Shown here: positions 17,122 through 25,002 of the stretch, piece by piece
Layout: every line of letters starts with the position of its first letter
Position numbering within the stretch: position 1 is the stretch's first letter
Assembly: GCA_965197415.1 (NCBI GenBank)
Contig: OZ240207.1
Location: 1,178,001-1,242,000, forward strand
From: DAOUJI01 sp965197415
Lineage (GTDB): Bacteria > Chloroflexota > Dehalococcoidia > Lucifugimonadales > JAGWBF01
Direction: 5' to 3'
Length of the DNA stretch: 64,000 nucleotides
Translations under genes and position numbers: made by a program
The notes under the pieces: generated by a model
What the model was told of the DNA's origin: nothing
The model's database searches: none
What the model saw: only the letters and a program-made list of their open reading frames with translations

Positions 17122-18153
17122 CTAAGGGGTCTGTAATACCAGCTTGCCGAAAAAGTCGCGGCTTTCCATGGTGCGGTAGGCTTCCGTGGCATCTTCCAAG
17201 GGAAAAGTCTTGCCCACCACCCCCCGTATGCCGCCGGTTCTTATTACTCGCATCATGTCGCCGAAACTGCGCCGGCTGCGACCGCCGCTGCCCAGCAGGG
17301 ACAAGGGCGTGCCGCTAAGTTGGGAGAGGTTCAGGGCGTAGTTGGCCCCGGAGTGAGTTCCGGTGATGACCAGGCGTCCCCCGGGCTTGATGCAGGCCAA
17401 GCTCTCATCCCACACGTCCGCTCCCACACTGTCGAAAACTATGTCCACTCCCTGGCCGGCGGTGAATTCTCTCACCACCTTACTGAAGTTGGGGGTTGTG
17501 TTGTAGTTGATGCCAAGGTCTGCGCCCATCTCCTTGGCCTTGTCCAGCTTCCAGTCGCTTCCCGCCGTGGTGATGACCCTGGCGCCCACGTGCTTGGCGA
17601 TGGCTATGGCTGTGGAACCGACTCCGCTGCCCGCCGCGTGGATGAGGATGTCGTCCCACGGCTGCAGTTTTCCCCGCTCTATGAGGCAATGCCACGACGT
17701 ATGAGTTGCCACCGGGAAAGCCGCCGCCTCGTCGAACCCCATCCAGTCGGGGATGACGTGGGCGTTGACGGCGGGAACAACACAGTATTGCGCGTGGCCT
17801 CCGTCGATGTCGGACCCCAGCCTCATCTGATTGGGGCAATACTGGTCGACGCCAGCGCGGCAGCTGTCACAGGTGTAGCATTTCACGCGGTTGTCAATGA
17901 GGACCCGGTCACCCTCCTTGAGCCAGTCCACGGTGGGGCTGACCTGGGCCACCTCTCCAGCCATGTCGAGGCCGAATATGCGGGGCAGGCTCCGTGTGTT
18001 GGTCCGCCCACTGATTATGTAAAGGTCTGCGTGGTTGAGGGCCGACGCCCGCACTCTTATGACGACCTCACCCGGCCCGGCCTCGGGATCAGGTCGGTCT
18101 CCGTATTTCACGTTGTTCAGGTCGCCCGTCTGTTCGAGATAGATGGCTTTCAA
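17122..18153 (-). CDS. Zinc-binding alcohol dehydrogenase / quinone oxidoreductase-like (MDR family)
   Basis: 343 residues. The structural zinc lobe is complete (CYTCDSCRAGVDQYC) and the Rossmann region AAGSGVGSTAIAIAK is intact. In the catalytic zinc site the usual Cys before H-x-D is Asn (NHADLYIISG), so catalytic zinc is doubtful. It probably reduces an enone, quinone or aldehyde with NAD(P)H. The start is TTG with a weak ribosome site. It heads the leftward group with the FAH-family and hydantoinase genes. Confidence 0.8.
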   Translation of the reverse strand: MKAIYLEQTGDLNNVKYGDRPDPEAGPGEVVIRVRASALNHADLYIISGRTNTRSLPRIFGLDMAGEVAQVSPTVDWLKEGDRVLIDNRVKCYTCDSCRAGVDQYCPNQMRLGSDIDGGHAQYCVVPAVNAHVIPDWMGFDEAAAFPVATHTSWHCLIERGKLQPWDDILIHAAGSGVGSTAIAIAKHVGARVITTAGSDWKLDKAKEMGADLGINYNTTPNFSKVVREFTAGQGVDIVFDSVGADVWDESLACIKPGGRLVITGTHSGANYALNLSQLSGTPLSLLGSGGRSRRSFGDMMRVIRTGGIRGVVGKTFPLEDATEAYRTMESRDFFGKLVLQTP

Positions 18154-18249
18154 CGCTGGCGCTTCCCCCTTTGCCCGCGGCGCCGCTCATGTCTGCGCCT
18201 GCCCGTATCTTACCCCAGGGGCCAAAGCGCGTCAAAGGCGGAGGGTGAG

Positions 18250-18702
18250 TCACGTGGGGTTCAGAGGATTTATCACATTCAAGCCCTCATAGGCGGCGGC
18301 TTCACACAGACGATCGTCCGCACAGACAAAATATAATGGAGGCACGACGCCGGTCCGAGCCACTAGACATCCCGCTAGTTGAATCGCGTCGTAGGCTTTG
18401 AGAGGATGAGAATCAAGCAAACGGGACGCTTCCTCCATCACTGCCGAGTTTGAAGGCTGCACGAGATAGAACGATGATGCGTTCTCATCAATCTGCTTGA
18501 GGATCCGATCCGCGTCAGGCGCCCGAATGTCGCCCTGCCGCTCCCGCCTTCTGATCGCTGAACGGAACTCAACCAGGGCAACGTCCAGTATGATGAATTG
18601 TGCAGCATCCTGAGATTCAACCAATCGGAGCATCTCCAAGGATCCCTCTTCCTGAATGTAGAACTTAACCAGTGCGCTGGTGTCGAGAAAGTAACTCCCC
18701 AT
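18250..18702 (-). CDS. PIN-domain ribonuclease toxin (VapC-like)
   Basis: 150 residues. The four acidic PIN residues can be seen: D7 in YFLDTSALVK, E45 in VALVEF, D105 in KAYDAIQLA and D129 in VCADDRL. VapC toxins are Mg2+-dependent RNases that cut tRNA or rRNA. The gene starts 6 nt after the stop of a 211-residue partner that does not look like any standard VapB. The flanking DNA is more AT-rich than the window in general, a sign of acquisition. Confidence 0.85.
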   Translation of the reverse strand: MGSYFLDTSALVKFYIQEEGSLEMLRLVESQDAAQFIILDVALVEFRSAIRRRERQGDIRAPDADRILKQIDENASSFYLVQPSNSAVMEEASRLLDSHPLKAYDAIQLAGCLVARTGVVPPLYFVCADDRLCEAAAYEGLNVINPLNPT

Positions 18703-18708
18703 CGCTGG

Positions 18709-19344
18709 TTAGCGTCTATCGTTAAGTATAGTTTCCGATACCGGACCGCCTGAAATGGGGAATGGTTTGAAACTTGGGCCTTGTTTCAGAATATTAGTCT
18801 GAAACCTAGGATGGCGTCGATTGACTCGAATCGCTGTAACCGGATGCAGAGGTTGGTATGCGTTGGGCACCTGGCTAGTCAGAACCAACCCTTGTTCTGT
18901 AGCCCTCCGCAACAGTGAGCCGCTGGTCATCGGATCTCGAGCCCAGCTGTATTCTTTTTCGGGGAGAAACTGGTCGCGAAACCACTTCAGGCCGACAAAC
19001 GGCCTTGTCGCTTCGGCTTCTTTTAGTTCGTCAATCAGTTGAACAATTGCATCATCGGCATCAAATGGCGTCGTCGTACCCTCCAAGGTGTCCATCTCGG
19101 ATTCGGCTTGGAGTTCAGGAAAAGGAACAAAGCTAATGACAACTTCGTAACTTGCCGGATCGAAATAGCTCGCCGCCGCGTCCTCTCGCAACTTTCTATT
19201 GTCCTGAACCCTACGAAAGCTCACCTGTGGATTGAAACCCCCAGCTGACAGGTGCCTTAACGCCTCAAGTTGAGGCGGCAAAGACGATGCGGGCAGGCTA
19301 GCGAGACTTTCTTCAATATCTTTCTGTAGCTCTTTTATTTTCAT
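18709..19344 (-). CDS. Unrecognised protein upstream of PIN toxin, possible novel antitoxin
   Basis: 211 residues, no family recognised. It is acidic in the middle and basic at the C-terminus (IRVNRRHPRF), begins with a predicted helix (KIKELQKDIEESL), and has no ribbon-helix-helix, AbrB or Phd-type signature that I can see. The stop lies 6 nt before the PIN gene, so the two are co-transcribed. A consensus promoter with an overlapping inverted repeat precedes it, as in autoregulated toxin-antitoxin operons. At this size it is much larger than ordinary VapB proteins. Antitoxin function is inferred from position only. Confidence 0.55.
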   Translation of the reverse strand: MKIKELQKDIEESLASLPASSLPPQLEALRHLSAGGFNPQVSFRRVQDNRKLREDAAASYFDPASYEVVISFVPFPELQAESEMDTLEGTTTPFDADDAIVQLIDELKEAEATRPFVGLKWFRDQFLPEKEYSWARDPMTSGSLLRRATEQGLVLTSQVPNAYQPLHPVTAIRVNRRHPRFQTNILKQGPSFKPFPISGGPVSETILNDRR

Positions 19345-19357
19345 TTATTTATTTCCT

Positions 19358-19373
19358 TAATATCAATATATTA
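19358..19373. promoter_or_regulatory. Inverted repeat, possible operator
   Basis: TAATAT-caat-ATATTA lies just downstream of the -10 box of the 211-residue gene, around the expected transcription start. This is a suitable place for autorepression. Confidence 0.45.
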
Positions 19374-19378
19374 CCATG

Positions 19379-19406
19379 ATAATACCAAATATAAGCCTTC
19401 TGTCAA
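19379..19406 (-). promoter_or_regulatory. Promoter of the 211-aa/PIN operon
   Basis: On the complement, TTGACA (19406-19401) and TATTAT (19384-19379) are 16 bp apart. Transcription would start near 19372; AAGGAA precedes the ATG at 19344. Confidence 0.7.
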
Positions 19407-19504
19407 TCATACTCTCAGGATACTCGTCTCCCGCCGAAAAGCTATATCATGCCCTGCCCCTCGCCCGGTTTGGGTCATAGGCCCGCAGCGTTCCGTATAT
19501 GCTG

Positions 19505-19510
19505 TATAAT
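19505..19510 (+). promoter_or_regulatory. Possible -10 element for the cytochrome c gene
   Basis: A perfect TATAAT, but no convincing -35 is present at the right distance. A start near 19517 would leave the later ATGs (19564 or 19594) as start codons. Confidence 0.35.
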
Positions 19511-19593
19511 CGTTGGACTCCATCCACAGTCGACACGCCGTCCAGCAGCGTACACAAATTTCGATGCTCTTCCTTCGCTTCCGCCCTATCCCC

Positions 19594-20088
19594 ATGCGCG
19601 TCACTGGTTCTTACATAGCGCTTGCTGCTTTGGCTATTGCTCTTTGCGGGGTCCTGGCGTGCACGTCGGAGTCGGACGAGACCGCAGCGCCCGCCGCCGG
19701 ACTACGCTCTGGCCAGCAGATATTCGCCTCCACATGCGCCGCCTGCCATGGGATCGACGGCCAGGGTCAGGAGAACTGGCACGTACCAAAGGAAGACGGC
19801 ACGCTCCCGGCTCCTCCACTTAACGGCGAAGGCCATACGTGGCACCACGGAGATGGGCTTCTTTACCAAATCGTGAGCCAGGGAGGAAAATCATTGGAGG
19901 GCCCGGATGTCCCGAACTTTAAGAGCGGGATGCCTGCCTTTGGAGACCTCCTTACCCATGAAGAAATCATCGCCGTATTGACGTATGTCAAAAGCCTTTG
20001 GGGAGACAAAACCAAGCGAGGCATTTCCATCCGGGAGTCCCAAGCTGGAGCAAGCGAACTGGACCCGTTCCCGGCGCGGAGTAATTAA
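19594..20088 (+). CDS. Lipoprotein c-type cytochrome (mono-heme)
   Basis: 164 residues from ATG 19594. The signal peptide has a basic start, a hydrophobic core and the lipobox VLAC (C23), so the protein should be lipid-anchored outside the cytoplasmic membrane. Heme motif CAACH at residues 48-52; the distal Met is likely in SGMPAF. This resembles small class I cytochromes c of respiratory chains. An ATG at 19564 would add ten residues before the signal peptide; neither start has a good ribosome site. It stands between two PIN modules without any oxidase gene nearby. Confidence 0.85.
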   Translation: MRVTGSYIALAALAIALCGVLACTSESDETAAPAAGLRSGQQIFASTCAACHGIDGQGQENWHVPKEDGTLPAPPLNGEGHTWHHGDGLLYQIVSQGGKSLEGPDVPNFKSGMPAFGDLLTHEEIIAVLTYVKSLWGDKTKRGISIRESQAGASELDPFPARSN

Positions 20089-20134
20089 CCACACCGGTAA
20101 ACCGTCTTCTCATAGGAGGCGACTAGGACAACAT

Positions 20135-20164
20135 TTGACTAATTATATATGAGTCTATTAGACT
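20135..20164 (+). promoter_or_regulatory. vapB promoter and palindromic operator
   Basis: TTGACT at 20135-20140 lies upstream of a perfect palindrome AGTCTA-T-TAGACT (20152-20164) that overlaps the -10 region. The ATG at 20171 is so close that the mRNA may be leaderless. The arrangement fits autorepression by a ribbon-helix-helix antitoxin. Confidence 0.5.
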
Positions 20165-20170
20165 GCTATT

Positions 20171-20416
20171 ATGGTTAAACGACTGCAAGTCCTCCTAGAT
20201 GAGGAGGAGTACTTAGAGATTCAAGGGGTTGCCCGGAGGCAACGAGTGACCGTTGCGGAATGGGTCCGGCAGGCGCTCCGTAAGGCCAGAGGAGACAGCC
20301 CCGGAACTGTCGATGTCAAGCTGCGTGCCATTGCCGACGCAGCACGCCATCAGTTTCCGACAGCCGATATAGAGACCATGCTCCGGGAGATTGAAGAGGG
20401 ACAACGCCTCCTGTGA
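20171..20416 (+). CDS. Ribbon-helix-helix antitoxin (VapB/CopG-like)
   Basis: 81 residues. The N-terminus (KRLQVLLDEEEYLEIQGVAR, then VTVAEWVRQALR) has the strand-helix-helix pattern of CopG/MetJ-type antitoxins; the C-terminal tail would wrap the toxin. It overlaps the following PIN gene by GTGA, so translation is coupled. No ribosome site is visible upstream of the ATG. Confidence 0.75.
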   Translation: MVKRLQVLLDEEEYLEIQGVARRQRVTVAEWVRQALRKARGDSPGTVDVKLRAIADAARHQFPTADIETMLREIEEGQRLL

Positions 20417-20808
20417 TTTTCATCGACTCCAATGTGCCGATGTATCTGGTAGGAGCTCCCCATCCGAACAAGGACCGTGCTGTAGCCGTTTTAGCCGGGT
20501 TGGTGCGAGGCGGGGATCGCTTCGTAACCGATGTCGAAGTCTACCAGGAGATACTTCACCGGTACACAGCCATCCTGCGACTTGATGCTATCGACGCCGC
20601 GTTCGAAAGCCTGGATGCCATCGCCGACGACATCCTGACCTTTGGAATATCGGAAGTACGCGCTGCTAGAACGTTGATCGGCTCCCTCGACGGACTCTCT
20701 GCGCGGGACGCTCTACATGTCGCCGTGATGCAAAAGGCTGGGATTGACCGGATTATGAGTTTCGACAGCGGGTTCGACAATTGTCCCGGAATCGACCGCT
20801 TGAGTTGA
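20413..20808 (+). CDS. PIN-domain ribonuclease toxin (VapC-like)
   Basis: 131 residues with D5 (FIDSNVPMY), E46 (VYQEIL), D99 (ARDALHVA) and D118 (SFDSGFD), the PIN active-site set. The start is GTG, overlapping the antitoxin stop by 4 bp. Together they form a compact type II toxin-antitoxin pair, distinct in sequence from the PIN gene at 18250. Confidence 0.85.
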   Translation: MIFIDSNVPMYLVGAPHPNKDRAVAVLAGLVRGGDRFVTDVEVYQEILHRYTAILRLDAIDAAFESLDAIADDILTFGISEVRAARTLIGSLDGLSARDALHVAVMQKAGIDRIMSFDSGFDNCPGIDRLS

Positions 20809-20949
20809 CCTCATCTCCTCGGCATAACCTCCTGTTGACGATCCAAAACATGACCGCATTGCCCACTCCAAAGTTGAATGCCTAGATCCTGACGCTTACT
20901 TCCTTAACGCAACCTGAGCCCATACCACGACCCATCCACGCAACGCCCC

Positions 20950-20978
20950 TTGCCCGGCCTGGCTGGCTACACTACACT
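20950..20978 (+). promoter_or_regulatory. Candidate promoter for the SDR gene
   Basis: TTGCCC at 20950 and TACACT at 20973-20978 with a 17-bp spacer. Otherwise the 209-bp gap 20809-21017 shows no gene or repeat. Confidence 0.35.
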
Positions 20979-21017
20979 TCCAGTCAATCCGGTCCAGGTT
21001 GGATAAGGAGTGTCGAC

Positions 21018-21812
21018 ATGAGCCTTCCGGTTTTCGATGTTGCGGGCAAGAAGGTCCTATGTGTGGGGGCAGGGCGAGGTATCGGCAAGGGCATTGCGCT
21101 GGCCTTCGGGGAGGCTGGAGCAGACGTAGCGGTTACTGGCCTCACGCCCGTCGGGGCCAACGCTGTAGCCAAGGAAATCAGGGCGATGGGGCGGCAGGGC
21201 CTGGCCTTCCACGGCGACGCCACCAAGGCTGCAGACATGGACCAACTGGCCGATCAGGTATTGTCTGCGTTCGGCCGTCTCGACGTGCTGGTCAATTGCG
21301 TTGGTGACGCCATTCAAGCGCCGGTCGCCCCACTGCCCGATGGAGGCCCACCCGCCATGTCGGAGGAAGACTGGCATCGCATCATCGACATCAACCTGAC
21401 CGAAGCGTTCCAGGGCTGCCGCGCTTTCGGCCCTCACTTCCTGGAACGGCGTCAGGGTTCAGTGATAAACATCTCCGGCTGGGCTTCTTTCCGCGGCATG
21501 GCGCGGCGTTCCGCCTACGACGCAGCCAAAGCTGGGCTCATGCGCTTCACCGAGTGTATCGCCCAGGAATGGGCGCCCTACAACGTCCGGGTCAACGCAA
21601 TTGCTCCGGGCCGCTTCCCCGACAAGGACCAGCTTTCCGAGGACGCCTACCAGCAGCGGCAGGAGCAAGCCAGGGACACGGTGCTGCTGGGTCGTCTGGG
21701 CGAACTGAAAGAAGTTGGATACCTGGCCGTATACCTGGCGTCCCCTGCCGGAGACTACGTAACGGGCCAGACCTGGGCCATAGACGGCGGCATCAGTATA
21801 ATGTCTCCTTAG
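21018..21812 (+). CDS. Short-chain dehydrogenase/reductase (SDR)
   Basis: 264 residues, classical SDR length. Cofactor motif GAGRGIGKGIALAF near residues 18-31, NxxG replaced by NCVGDA, and the catalytic triad S153, Y167 (AYDAAK) and K171. The ATG has AAGGAG 7 nt upstream. It oxidises or reduces a hydroxyl or keto group with NAD(P); the substrate is unknown. A short retropepsin-like gene follows after 9 nt. Confidence 0.85.
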   Translation: MSLPVFDVAGKKVLCVGAGRGIGKGIALAFGEAGADVAVTGLTPVGANAVAKEIRAMGRQGLAFHGDATKAADMDQLADQVLSAFGRLDVLVNCVGDAIQAPVAPLPDGGPPAMSEEDWHRIIDINLTEAFQGCRAFGPHFLERRQGSVINISGWASFRGMARRSAYDAAKAGLMRFTECIAQEWAPYNVRVNAIAPGRFPDKDQLSEDAYQQRQEQARDTVLLGRLGELKEVGYLAVYLASPAGDYVTGQTWAIDGGISIMSP

Positions 21813-21821
21813 AGGAGTGGA

Positions 21822-22223
21822 ATGGGCATCTTTTCCGTAGAAATCCAAGTGGGAGACCTGGAAGGGGTCAGATACGAGACTCTCACGGCCCTGGTCGACA
21901 CAGGCGCCAGCCATCTTGTGGTTGCAAGAACTGTGCTTGAGGCTCTGGGCGTTCAAGCAGAAGAAAGCCTGCCCTTCGAGTTGGCTGACAATCGTGTGTT
22001 GGAAATGGACGTCGGCCAGGTGCGGCTTAGAATAGACGGGAGGGAGAGATTAACCACTGTGGTGTTCGGAGAACCCGGAAGCGGCGCGCTTCTCGGCCCA
22101 ACGGGCTTGGAACTATTCAATCTGGGAGTGGACCCAGTGGGTCAGCGACTGACTCCAGTGCGAGGGCTTCTGATGCGGAGGACCCACAAACTCAAAGAGG
22201 CGGCTCCAAGTCAAACCCTATGA
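21822..22223 (+). CDS. Retropepsin-like aspartic protease family protein
   Basis: 133 residues. The ALVDTGASHLVV segment holds the D-T-G-A active-site motif of single-lobe (clan AA) aspartic proteases, and FGEPGSGALLGPTGLE the hydrophobic-hydrophobic-Gly segment. Such proteins dimerise to form the active site. AGAGGAG lies 5 nt before the ATG. Its last 32 bp overlap the 3' end of the convergent amidase. Bacterial roles are poorly known. Confidence 0.75.
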   Translation: MGIFSVEIQVGDLEGVRYETLTALVDTGASHLVVARTVLEALGVQAEESLPFELADNRVLEMDVGQVRLRIDGRERLTTVVFGEPGSGALLGPTGLELFNLGVDPVGQRLTPVRGLLMRRTHKLKEAAPSQTL

Positions 22224-23544
22224 CTCTCTCGCACCATCGGGCGACCGCCAGCAGTTTCGGTTCCCCGAAACGGGTTCCCGCAAGCTGCACTCCCAGCGGA
22301 AGCCCTGAATCGCTGAGTCCCGAGGGCAGGCTGACCGTCGGCAAGCCCGCAGAGGTCCACGGTCGCTGGAACACCGGGTCTCCGGTGGTATTAAGGTCCC
22401 GTGGGGCGGGCGTCGGCGTCGAGGGCATTATCAGTGCGTCATAGCGGGCCGCCAGGGAGTTCAAGTCAACGCTGAGACGCCTCCGGTGCCGCTGGGATTG
22501 GACGTAGTGGACAGCCGGGACCAGCATGCCCGTTTCTATATTAGCCCTGAGCTTGGGACCGAAGTCGTCGGCCCGCACTTTGTAATTGGCTTCGTGGAAG
22601 GCGGCGCACTCCACGTTCATCACGATATTGTGGCTTGGGAAACAGGTCTCGAAGCTTTCTGGAAGCTCCACTTCCTCCACGACCGCTCCGGCGTCTTCCA
22701 GAGCCTGTACCACTGACTCAGTGTGCTCATGGACTTCCGGATAGCACACTTCCATGAAAAACTCCCGCAGTAGACCCAGCCTTGGCTTATCAGGAGAGTG
22801 GTCCAGACCCGTGACGTAGTCCTCCACAGGCGCCGTAGACGAGCCCGGGTCTGACGGATCGTGCCCGCTCATGGCCTGAAGCAGCAGCGCCGAGTCCTCC
22901 ACCGACCGCACCAGTATCCCCACGGTGTCCAGGGACCAGCTCACCGGTATGACCCCGTGGCGGCTGATGCGTCCATAGGACGGCTTGAGGCCGACCACTC
23001 CGTTGTAGGCTGCGGGACGGCAGGTCGAGCCTCCTGTCTGGGAACCCAGGGCGCCGGCGCACATCCTCGCAGCCACAGCCGCCGCCGAACCGCTGCTGGA
23101 GCCGCCCGGTGTGTGTTCCGCACTCCACGGGTTGTGGGTCGGGGACGGGTCCGACGTGGCGAACTCCGTCGTTACAGTCTTACCCAGAACCACCATGCCA
23201 GCTTCCCTAAGCCGTGCGACACAGGTGGCGTCGTATGACGGTGTAAAGTCCTGGTATATAGGGGAGCAGGCGGTGGTCTTCAGGTCTTTGGTGTAGAAGA
23301 TGTCTTTCAGCCCAACGGGGACTCCATGAAGAGGTCCTCTGGAACCGGAGCTTTCCAGTTCCTTGTCCAAAGCCGACGCTGCCGCGAGGGAGCCTTCACG
23401 GTCGATGGTCACCCATGCTGTAAGTTGAGGCTCCAGGCGCTTGATACGCTCCAGCAGGGCCTCTACAAGCCCATAGGAGGCCACGGAGCCTTCACGTATG
23501 GCTCTACCCGATTCGGCCAACCCCAGGCGGTGGAGTTCAGTCAT
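22192..23544 (-). CDS. Amidase signature family protein (GatA/AtzE-like)
   Basis: 450 residues. The catalytic Lys is K80 (GVPVGLKD), the Gly/Ser-rich loop is GGSSSGSAAAVAA near 147-159, and the nucleophile serine is about S173 (SQTGGSTCRPA). These Ser-cisSer-Lys hydrolases release ammonia from amides. It is less likely to be the tRNA-dependent amidotransferase GatA, because gatB is absent here and a small DUF4089/AtzG-like partner is encoded upstream on the same strand. A fragment of the same start survives at 24682-24780. Confidence 0.8.
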   Translation of the reverse strand: MTELHRLGLAESGRAIREGSVASYGLVEALLERIKRLEPQLTAWVTIDREGSLAAASALDKELESSGSRGPLHGVPVGLKDIFYTKDLKTTACSPIYQDFTPSYDATCVARLREAGMVVLGKTVTTEFATSDPSPTHNPWSAEHTPGGSSSGSAAAVAARMCAGALGSQTGGSTCRPAAYNGVVGLKPSYGRISRHGVIPVSWSLDTVGILVRSVEDSALLLQAMSGHDPSDPGSSTAPVEDYVTGLDHSPDKPRLGLLREFFMEVCYPEVHEHTESVVQALEDAGAVVEEVELPESFETCFPSHNIVMNVECAAFHEANYKVRADDFGPKLRANIETGMLVPAVHYVQSQRHRRRLSVDLNSLAARYDALIMPSTPTPAPRDLNTTGDPVFQRPWTSAGLPTVSLPSGLSDSGLPLGVQLAGTRFGEPKLLAVARWCERVIGFDLEPPL

Positions 23545-23571
23545 ATTCTCTCCCTCTCTGAGACCTTACCT

Positions 23572-23667
23572 CTTCCCACTTGAGGGGGAAGATTGAGATG
23601 GGGGTGAATGGGATTTACCTTGTCGTCGCTGAAGGGCTACCCAACGGTCTCCCTCCTCAGAGGAGGG
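23572..23667. repeat. Palindromic intergenic repeats (two hairpins)
   Basis: CTTCCC...GGGAAG at 23572-23591, and a perfect CCCTCCTC-a-GAGGAGGG at 23651-23667. They lie between the amidase start and the small partner gene; related to the unit at 417. Confidence 0.55.
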
Positions 23668-23683
23668 TTGGCGTAGTCGCTTG

Positions 23684-23860
23684 TCACAGGAAGAAGGCGG
23701 GCTCTTCTTCGGCGCTGGGCGGATTGGCCATGACAGCGTTCACACTGCTTGCCATGTCCACGAGGGCAGGGTCCAAAATCTCAGCCCGTTCCTTCCCCAA
23801 CAGCCTCTGGGCAACCCATCGGAGCTCTTCAGTCAGGGTTTCAAGGGGAGTCTGTGCCAT
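23684..23860 (-). CDS. Small amidase partner, AtzG/DUF4089-like (GatC-like)
   Basis: 58 residues, ATG at 23860, 9 nt after the stop of the cyclophilin gene. The sequence is helical with RWVAQRLLG and ends ANPPSAEEEPAFFL, resembling the E-P-A-x-x-F tail of DUF4089/AtzG proteins, which are GatC-like partners of amidases. It is 139 bp upstream of the amidase on the same strand. A frameshifted second copy near 24835-24990 has mostly conserved bases. Family assignment is from memory of the tail motif and context, so moderate. Confidence 0.55.
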   Translation of the reverse strand: MAQTPLETLTEELRWVAQRLLGKERAEILDPALVDMASSVNAVMANPPSAEEEPAFFL

Positions 23861-23869
23861 CGCCAGTCC

Positions 23870-24526
23870 CTACTCTGCCGTCTCTTCGATGACAATGCTC
23901 TCGATCACCACGTCGTCAATGGGCTTGTCACGAGCGCCCGCCGCCGCTTCTGATATGGCCACCACAATATCCTGGCCCTCGGTCACCTCACCGAAGATCG
24001 TGTGTTTCCCGGTGAGCCAGGGCGTGGGCACGGTGGTTATGAAGAACTGGGAGCCGTTAGTGTTCGGACCAGAGTTGGCCATGGCCAGCAGCCCGGCCTT
24101 GTCGAACGCCAGCCCTGAAACGATTTCGTCCTGGAACTGGTATCCCGGCCCGCCCGTGCCGGTGCCGGTGGGGTCTCCACCCTGAATCATAAAGTCCTTG
24201 ATAACCCGATGGAATATAACGCCGTTGTAGAAGCCGTCGTTGGACAGCTTTACGAAGTTTCCCACGGTGACGGGAGTCTGGTCATCGAAAAGCTCAACTA
24301 CTATGGCGCCCTTGTTGGTGTTTATCGTGGCTGTCACTATGATGTTCCTACTTTCTTCAGGTTCGGCGGTCGGGGTTGCGGTAGGTTGGGGTGTCGGGGT
24401 GGATGTTGGCGCGGTGGTCGGCGTGAAAGTTGGGTCTTCGCCGCCGCAAGCGGATACAACGGCAATGGCGCCTAGCGCCCCAATGAGCAGCGCGGAGGCC
24501 ACAATTTTCGAAACGACGGATTTCAC
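23870..24526 (-). CDS. Cyclophilin-type peptidyl-prolyl isomerase, lipoprotein (copy A)
   Basis: 218 residues. Signal peptide ending in lipobox VSAC (C27), a short Thr/Pro linker, then a full cyclophilin domain: NFVKLSNDGFYNGVIFHRVI, FMIQGGDPTGTGTGG, FFITTVPTPWLTGKHTIFGE. It catalyses prolyl cis-trans isomerisation in exported proteins at the outer membrane face. The start is GTG only 8 nt after a TATAAT box, so translation is probably leaderless. It is a tandem duplicate of the gene at 25003, with a shorter linker. Confidence 0.9.
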   Translation of the reverse strand: MKSVVSKIVASALLIGALGAIAVVSACGGEDPTFTPTTAPTSTPTPQPTATPTAEPEESRNIIVTATINTNKGAIVVELFDDQTPVTVGNFVKLSNDGFYNGVIFHRVIKDFMIQGGDPTGTGTGGPGYQFQDEIVSGLAFDKAGLLAMANSGPNTNGSQFFITTVPTPWLTGKHTIFGEVTEGQDIVVAISEAAAGARDKPIDDVVIESIVIEETAE

Positions 24527-24534
24527 GGCTGCTA

Positions 24535-24562
24535 ATTATATCCCAGCGCCGCCCATCCGTCA
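24535..24562 (-). promoter_or_regulatory. Promoter of cyclophilin copy A (leaderless)
   Basis: GTGACG and TATAAT (24540-24535) with a 17-bp spacer; the -10 box ends 8 nt before the GTG start. The same arrangement is preserved at copy B (ATTATA at 25788-25793). Confidence 0.6.
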
Positions 24563-24681
24563 CTACGGCAGCCTGTTGACCAATTCTCACTCAGCGTCGT
24601 CAATACGGGGTGGCGTAATAGAATCGAACGAGAACCATGAACAGTAGAGACCCAGGACACCAGTCACATCTTCCCGGGCGG

Positions 24682-24780
24682 CTACTCCCTGACCGCATCA
24701 AGAACTCGCTGCGGTATTACGTAGAGTGCGTCGGGAAATATGAAGGACAGCGCCAAGCCCAGGCGGTGGAGATCCGTCAT
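24682..24780 (-). pseudogene. Amidase N-terminal remnant
   Basis: The first ten codons give MTDLHRLGLA, nearly the same as the amidase start MTELHRLGLA at 23544, then diverge to a stop after 32 residues. The bases upstream also match. This is what is left of the amidase in the second copy of a tandem duplication. Confidence 0.7.
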
Positions 24781-24834
24781 ATTCCCTCCATCCGGGATCG
24801 AGTGGAATGAGCGGTTGCTCGAGGAAGAAGGCGG

Positions 24835-24990
24835 GCTCTTCCTAGGCGCCGGGCGGATTGGCAATGACGGCGTTCACACTGCTTGCCATGTCTACCAGGG
24901 CAGGGTCTAGAATCTCAGCCCGCGCCTTCCCAACAGCCTCTCCGCCACCCATCGAAGCTCTTCAGTCAGCGTTTCAAGAGGCGTCTTTCC
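24835..24990 (-). pseudogene. Frameshifted copy of the AtzG-like small gene
   Basis: Base-by-base comparison with 23684-23860 shows high identity from GTG-initiated GKTPLETLTEELRWVAERLLG onward (first codons of copy A read ATG). A one-base deletion after the RLLG codons shifts the frame to a TAG, and a second TAG occurs near the 3' end. Clearly non-functional. Confidence 0.75.
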
Positions 24991-25002
24991 CACCAACCGT
25001 CC

